A model generated the notes under the pieces. That model was not told where the DNA came from. It saw only the letters and a program-made list of their open reading frames with translations, and did not search any database. The position numbers were made by a program, and so were the translations under genes. Source: Manihot esculenta (Eukaryota; Streptophyta; Magnoliopsida; Malpighiales; Euphorbiaceae). From it: a stretch of 64,000 nucleotides of DNA. Location of the stretch: the NCBI RefSeq assembly GCF_001659605.2, contig NC_035169.2:17794263-17858262 (forward strand), read 5' to 3'. Shown here one piece after another: positions 59,120 to 64,000 of the stretch. Each line of letters opens with the position of its first letter. Position 1 is the first letter of the stretch.

Positions 59120-61433
59120 TGTAATACCCGGCTAGACTCCGGTATCGGAATTCCTACCGTCCGGTGGAATCTCGGATGTCGGAGACCTCTAGAAGGGTAG
59201 AATCATGTTTTATAAAAATGTTTTCATGTTTTAATGGTTTTAAGTATGAAATTAAATGAGTTTTTGTATGAAAAGTCTTTGGAGGAAAACCCAGGTTCGG
59301 CCGCCGAAAGTCAAGTTCGGCCGCCGAACATGCATGCGTTTTGGAGGCACGTTAGGCCCCCGAAAGCATGAGTTAGGGAAGTTCAGGTTCGGCCGCCGAA
59401 AGTCAAGTTCGGCCGCCGAACATTTGCATGGATGCGGAGGCACATTCGGCCCCCGAACGTGGTCTGGCCAGCCACTATATAAGGGGCACTTAGCCGAAAT
59501 GGGCGAGCTTTCTCCCATTTTCGGCCACCGCAAGCTTCCGACTTTCCCTTTGCAAACCTAGTGTTCTTCCTCCAAATCCCCACCATTTTTTCTTGAGTTT
59601 TAAGCTTGCATTGAAGGTTTTGAACTTTTGAAACAAGTTTTGGAGCTTTGGGAACTCAGGAGCTCATCTTCTTGGATCTCCAAGTTTAGGTCGTCTCCCT
59701 CTCGATCTTCAAGAGGTAAGAGCCGATCTTAAGCTCCTTATGTGTTTTCAATAAGTTTTATGCTAGATCGATGGGTAGAAATGCATGTTAGGTTATATGT
59801 GGAGTTATGGGTTAATCTTGATGTCTTGGACAATGTATGTTGTTTTTGTGTGTTTGAAGTGTTGTAGTTGGGGTATTTGATGTTTTGAGGCCCCTAGGAA
59901 CTTGTATGCATGTTTTAACTGAGGTATATGCATGATTGGTGAGTTTGGAGGCGAAAATGCATTTGGGAGCCAAGTTTCTGCCCTTCGGCAGAAACCAGGT
60001 TCGGCAGCCGAAGGCACTTTCGGCCGCCGAACATGGCTGGTGAGGCAGGCCTTTCGGCTGCCGAAGTTGCCCCCGAAGGGAGACTTTCGTCTCTGTCTGG
60101 GACTTTCGGCCGCCGAAGGTGCCGCCGAACATGCATGAGTTTCGTCTCTGTCTGGGAGTTTCGGCCGCCGAAGGTGCCGCCGAACCTGCCTGACTTTCGG
60201 CTCTGGAGGGACTTTCGGCCGCCGAACCTGCCGCCGAAAGTGCCCTGTCCAGCCATTTCTTGCATGTTTTTATGTAGTTGTTTTATGATGTTTTAGGGGG
60301 TTTTTGGGGAGTATATTAGAGTTATGTTTATGTACGTTTGGTCCCTCATTGGAGTCCATCCGTGTAGGTTCGGACCCGAGGAACCGAGGACCCCAGCAGT
60401 GAGCCAGCTGCTACAGAGTTTGTCAGAGCTAGCCAGAGGTGAGTGGAATAAACCTTAAGTTTTAAATAAATGAAATAGGAATTTTGAGCATGATCCATGC
60501 ATCATGAATGCCATGAGGTATAATAGGTTGCTTGCATTAGTATTCACGAATATGTTGCATTGCATTTATGATGTTAATGTTGATGTGGATTGGTTATTGG
60601 ATGATCCTTTAGTCCTCATATGATATGATTGATGTTATGGTATGGAAGTCCAGGTTGTACCCATTCTACGTCCCTGGCACGATGTAAGAGGAAGTCCAGG
60701 TTGTACCCATTCTACGTCCCTGGCACAGTTGGTCCATATGATATGTTATGATAAGGGAAAGACCGGTTGACCCATTCTACGTCCCGGCACAGTTGGACCT
60801 ATGTAGAGGACTATAGGTGACAATACCATCCGAGATGTGATTTGTTGTGATGTGTTGCATTCCATGAAAGCATGAAATTTTAAAATATTGTTTTATACTA
60901 TTCTGCTCACTGGGCTTTGTAGCTCACCCCTCTCCCCTAACCCCAGATGTGCAGGTACAGGGTAGATCAGAAGGTTAGCCAGAGTTTTGAAGTATGTCTT
61001 ATGTTGTAATAGTTAGATTGTGGACATGACGATTGTACTATGATGTAATGTAAAAATATTCAGAATGTTATGTAATGAGGTTATTGAGGATAGAGTTGTG
61101 CTTGACCATAATGTATTGTTAATCCCTTTTGTCTATACATGATCTTATGTTATGATGTTTATGTAAACTAACTCAACACAGGCTGTTTTGCCTTTAAGGC
61201 ATGATGAGATCCCACAGAGGGACTATGTTATGTATATGATCAGAGTATGTACAGGTTGAGTTAGTTGATGACAGTATGTATGAGGAAAAGTTTTAATTTT
61301 GATGCATGTTGTTGATCATGTACGGGATTATACAGGTTTACAGTTTATATGTCAGGCTTGCTACGGGTCCCGGCGGCCTTAAGTCGACCCGGATCCTAGC
61401 GCCGGTAGCGGTCCGGATTTCCGGGGCGTTATA
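59120..61433 (+). mobile_element. 5' LTR of element D
   Basis: 2314 bp, TGTAATACCC to GCGTTATA (family end is GTTACA; one change here). TATA box TATATAAG at 59476-59483. Exact TTCGGCCGCCGAA copies occur upstream at 59296, 59316, 59388 and 59408 and downstream at 60019, 60105, 60159 and 60214 (13 bp each). A 46-bp minisatellite (CCATTCTACGTCCCTGGCAC core) lies at about 60644-60795. Open frames inside are not genes. Confidence 0.93.
59475..59484 (+). promoter_or_regulatory. TATA box in LTR of element D
   Basis: CTATATAAGG lies just after the upstream palindrome cluster; the same relative position carries TATAAAAGG or CTATAAAGG in elements A and B. Expected to direct retrotransposon transcription. 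Confidence 0.7.
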
Positions 61434-61436
61434 GAA

Positions 61437-61450
61437 TGGTATCAGAGCCC
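61437..61450 (+). other. Primer-binding site of element D
   Basis: TGGTATCAGAGCCC, complementary to initiator methionine tRNA, three bases past the LTR end. Confidence 0.95.
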
Positions 61451-61703
61451 TAGGTTCATAGGATCGGACCTAGAGTGTCGGGCTCATAGATGTTCTAGAA
61501 GGTCAAGCACAATAGGAAGGTCATGTCCACTAGGATAGGATGTTGAGTCCTGTCTTGTATAATGATGTGAAATGCCATGATTTTGTGCATGTGCATTAAT
61601 GATATGATATGCTATGTGATGTATGTGATGAGGGTTCATGTGTGCTCACATGAACCATATGATGCTAATGTTTGTATGTTGTGTACTGTTTTCAGAAAAC
61701 AGG

Positions 61704-62990
61704 ATGAGAGAAACTCGTCGATCTGCACGGTTGACTGGAGTGCCACCTGAGGATGAGGGCACGAGCGCCCGTCCTCCTACATTGCCTAGGGCAATGTCTT
61801 GTAGAGCCAACAGAGAAAGAGTGTCAAGGGACCCTAGAAGGTCTCTTGATGCTAGCAGAAGGGGGACTGATAGAGGAGGAAGTTCTTCAGATGTGAGGGA
61901 GGTTATGGAAGAGGATCAGAGGAGGGATGGGAACCTGGATGTGAGCATGGAGGAAGAAGGGACAGGGGAGTCTCAGGGAGGCGTTCAGGCCTCGGGGTTT
62001 GGTTTTCCACCCCATTATCCACCCTTCCCACAGGGTTCAGGGTATCCGATGGGAGGTACATCGGATTACTCTAGCTTTCACCCCTACCCTACCTACATGC
62101 CTTATCCACCTTTCTATCCACCCTACACACAGTACCCAGCTTATCCACCCTCACCCTTCTATCCAAACCCGGCAAACCCCACCTCGGGGAATGCTGCACC
62201 TCCACCTCCACCACCTACAGAACCAGCAGCCCCAGTTACTCAACCTCCTAGACCTAGCTCAGTTGATGGGAGCAAGGTAAAGATGACAGACTACCTCAAG
62301 TTAGATGCTCCCAAATACAAGTCAGGGGATGACCCCTTTGAGTATCTGAGAGTGGTGAAGACGATAACTGATGAGCTAGGGGCAAGTGACAGTAGGGCCA
62401 TTCAGATGGCAGGGTTCACTTTAAAGTGCAAGAAGGCACGGGAATGGTTCAAGTGTTATGTGGACCCGAGACTAGACGGTATGACATGGGAGGAATTTGC
62501 GAATGAGTTCGCTGGATGGGCTTTTCCAGACAGTTCTAGAGAACTGAAAATGATTGAGTTTGAGCAACTGAGGCAGTCAGAGCATATGAGTGTAGAGGAG
62601 TTCACGGATAAATTCTTGGAGCTATTGCCTTTTTCAGGGCAAGCTCTAGATTCAGATACGAAGAAAGCTAAGAAATATGTTATGAAGCTGCATTCCAGGT
62701 ACTCCTCGTTGGTTCAGTCAGCTGAGAGAGAAAGTTTCCACACTGTGGTGGATATGGCTCGAAGAATGGAGGCAAGTGCTATAGTTGAGGGGTCAGTGAA
62801 GCAGTCAGTGACCCAGTCTTTAGGGGTTAAGACCCCAGGTAGAGGAGGACCAGGTTTCTCTTCTCAGAGTTCAGGCAAGAAGAGGTGGGATAACACCACC
62901 AGGAAGTCGAAGAAGAATAAGTTTTGGAACAAGTTGAAATCCGGTTTGGGATTCGGCGGTGGCTCGAGCTCAGGCTCAGATGGTACATAA
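61704..62990 (+). CDS. Gag of element D
   Basis: 428 codons from ATG 61704 (MRETRRSARLTGVPPE). An acidic/basic N-terminal part, a Pro/Tyr-rich repeat region (PYPTYMPYPPFYPPY), then the capsid-like domain: KMTDYLKLDAPKYKSGDDPF, MAGFTLKCKKAREWF, EEFANEFAGWAFPDSS, LLPFSGQAL. A Lys-rich tail (KKNKFWNKLKSG) leads to a TAA (62988-62990). The stop falls between the capsid domain and the zinc knuckle, where elements A and B read through. Confidence 0.9.
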   Translation: MRETRRSARLTGVPPEDEGTSARPPTLPRAMSCRANRERVSRDPRRSLDASRRGTDRGGSSSDVREVMEEDQRRDGNLDVSMEEEGTGESQGGVQASGFGFPPHYPPFPQGSGYPMGGTSDYSSFHPYPTYMPYPPFYPPYTQYPAYPPSPFYPNPANPTSGNAAPPPPPPTEPAAPVTQPPRPSSVDGSKVKMTDYLKLDAPKYKSGDDPFEYLRVVKTITDELGASDSRAIQMAGFTLKCKKAREWFKCYVDPRLDGMTWEEFANEFAGWAFPDSSRELKMIEFEQLRQSEHMSVEEFTDKFLELLPFSGQALDSDTKKAKKYVMKLHSRYSSLVQSAERESFHTVVDMARRMEASAIVEGSVKQSVTQSLGVKTPGRGGPGFSSQSSGKKRWDNTTRKSKKNKFWNKLKSGLGFGGGSSSGSDGT

Positions 62991-64000
62991 TGTCAGAGAT
63001 GTGGAAGACCGCACAGGGGAGTGTGTCGAGCTGGGACTAACACATGTTTCAGATGTGGACAGGAGGGACACATGGCTCGGGATTGTCCTAGAGCACCTTT
63101 TATGGGCCAGCCCCAGCAGACAGCTTCTGGTAGTGTGGCACAGCCAGCAGTTCCAGCCACAACTCAGGGCAGTGGCAGAGGTAGAGGGAGAGGGGCAGCC
63201 TCTTCTTCTGGTTCCCGAGGTGAAGGTCCATCAGCTCCAGCCAGGATCTTCACCATGACACAGCAGGAGGCTAACACATCCAACACCGTGGTGTCAGGTA
63301 ATCTCGTCATTGGGTGTTCTGATGTGTATGCATTAATGGACCCGGGTGCATCTCATTCTTTTATTGCTCCGAGAGCCGTGGAGAGGTTAGGTCTGATAGT
63401 CTCTGGGTTAGAGTGCCCCCTATGGGTCAGTGGACCCAAATGTGACCCGTCAGTGGCAGTGTCAGTCTGCCAGTACAGTCCAGTTTTTGTTGAGGGAAGA
63501 TGCCTCTCCGCCGACCTTGTGGTTCTAGATTTGACAGACTTTGACGTCATTCTAGGGATGGATTGGCTATCTACCCATGGTGCTACCTTGGACTGCAGGG
63601 ACAAGGTAGTCAAGTTCAGAGATCAGGACGGGTCCGAGGTCGTCTTCAGAGGAGACAAGAGGGGTACACCTAGAGGTCTGATATCAGCTCTTCAGGCTCG
63701 TAGGTTGCTTAGGAAGGGATGTCAGGGGTACTTAGCTCATGTGAGAGAGCTAGACAATCAGGTCAGGGAGCCGGCCTCGGTGCCAGTTGTCAGAGAGTTT
63801 CAGGATGTCTTTCCTGATGAGCTTCCAGGTTTACCACCTGCTAGGGAGGTAGAGTTCGAGATAGAGTTGGTACCTGGAGCTAGACCGATCTCTATCCCTC
63901 CCTACAGGATGGCCCCAGCAGAGTTAAAGGAGTTAAAAGAGCAATTGCAAGAGCTGGTAGAAAAGGGTTTCATCCGACAGAGTACCTCACCTTGGGGTGC
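62991..64000 (+). CDS. Zinc knuckle, protease and RT start of element D, open to window edge
   Basis: Directly in frame after the gag stop and open to base 64000. It starts CQRCGRPHRGVC, then an intact knuckle CFRCGQEGHMARDC. A Gly/Arg/Ser-rich linker is followed by protease with ALMDPGASHSFIAPRAVE and VILGMDWLS, then the RT N-terminus: [20 protein letters not shown] and [11 protein letters not shown]. No frameshift is present where element A has one (near 63850 here). The catalytic RT box lies outside the window. Confidence 0.93.

Larger units (their letters stand above)
59120..64000 (+). mobile_element. Tekay-type element D, 5' part; continues past the window
   Basis: 5' LTR, primer site, gag, zinc knuckle, protease and the start of RT in the plus direction. 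From ATG 61704 to the window edge there is one frame with a single stop. It looks the most intact of the four Tekay copies, though its right half is not visible. Confidence 0.95.

Noticed and set aside
59290..60240. Palindrome array as a CRISPR-like array
   Set aside because: Spacing is irregular, the unit is 13 bp, it lies inside plant LTRs, and there are no cas genes.
1..64000. tRNA, rRNA or other structured RNA genes
   Set aside because: I saw no cloverleaf with conserved boxes or rRNA sequence; tRNA-like matches are only retroelement primer-binding sites.

Overview
This is a repeat-dense stretch of a eudicot nuclear genome. It holds one host gene with introns, several nested LTR retrotransposons, a LINE and an integrated pararetrovirus. 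The mix resembles Malpighiales such as cassava or rubber tree, but no single sequence here fixes the species and that guess is weak. Only one host gene is recognisable: UPL5, a HECT-type E3 ubiquitin ligase on the minus strand. Its coding sequence reads through three exons (40584-38688, 32780-32191, 22546-22283) with GT-AG junctions. The predicted product is 916 residues, with an N-terminal ubiquitin-like domain and a complete C-terminal HECT domain.

Layout. 1-7272: Ty3/gypsy element A (Tekay/Del chromovirus type, minus strand), internal region plus 5' LTR, cut by the window edge. 7273-7757 and 16543-18071: two halves of one L1-type LINE, split by element B (7758-16542, minus). Element B is a complete two-LTR Tekay insertion with an open gag and a dead pol. 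18072-20175: 3' part of a Ty1/copia element. 20176-22034: AT-rich intergenic DNA. 22035-40800: UPL5, whose introns of 9.6 and 5.9 kb hold old Ty3/gypsy relics on the opposite strand, a copia fragment, a MITE-like element, tandem duplications and microsatellites. 41630-48923: a near full-length endogenous caulimovirid (minus) with movement protein, coat protein, protease, RT, RNase H and a second ORF. It is followed by 150 bp of its own sequence in inverted, scrambled order (48921-49071). 49072-50102: truncated plus-strand Tekay LTR. 50103-54891: element C (minus Tekay, pol truncated). 54892-59119: Tat-type gypsy relic interrupted by a copia-like LTR. 59120-64000: element D (plus Tekay), with 5' LTR, primer-binding site, gag and the start of pol; it leaves the window at the right.

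The four Tekay elements share a 2.2-2.4 kb LTR that carries many copies of a CpG-rich near-palindrome (TTCGGCGGCCGAA) around the TATA box, plus a short minisatellite. Every retroelement reading frame seen carries at least one stop or frameshift or is cut by the window, except the gag of element B. Nesting order: LINE first, then A and B inserted into it; Tat relic first, then the copia-like LTR and D inserted into it. The main leads are the pararetrovirus (overlapping ORFs, only nonsense damage, scrambled end), the pol-dead but recently moved element B, and the LTR palindrome arrays.
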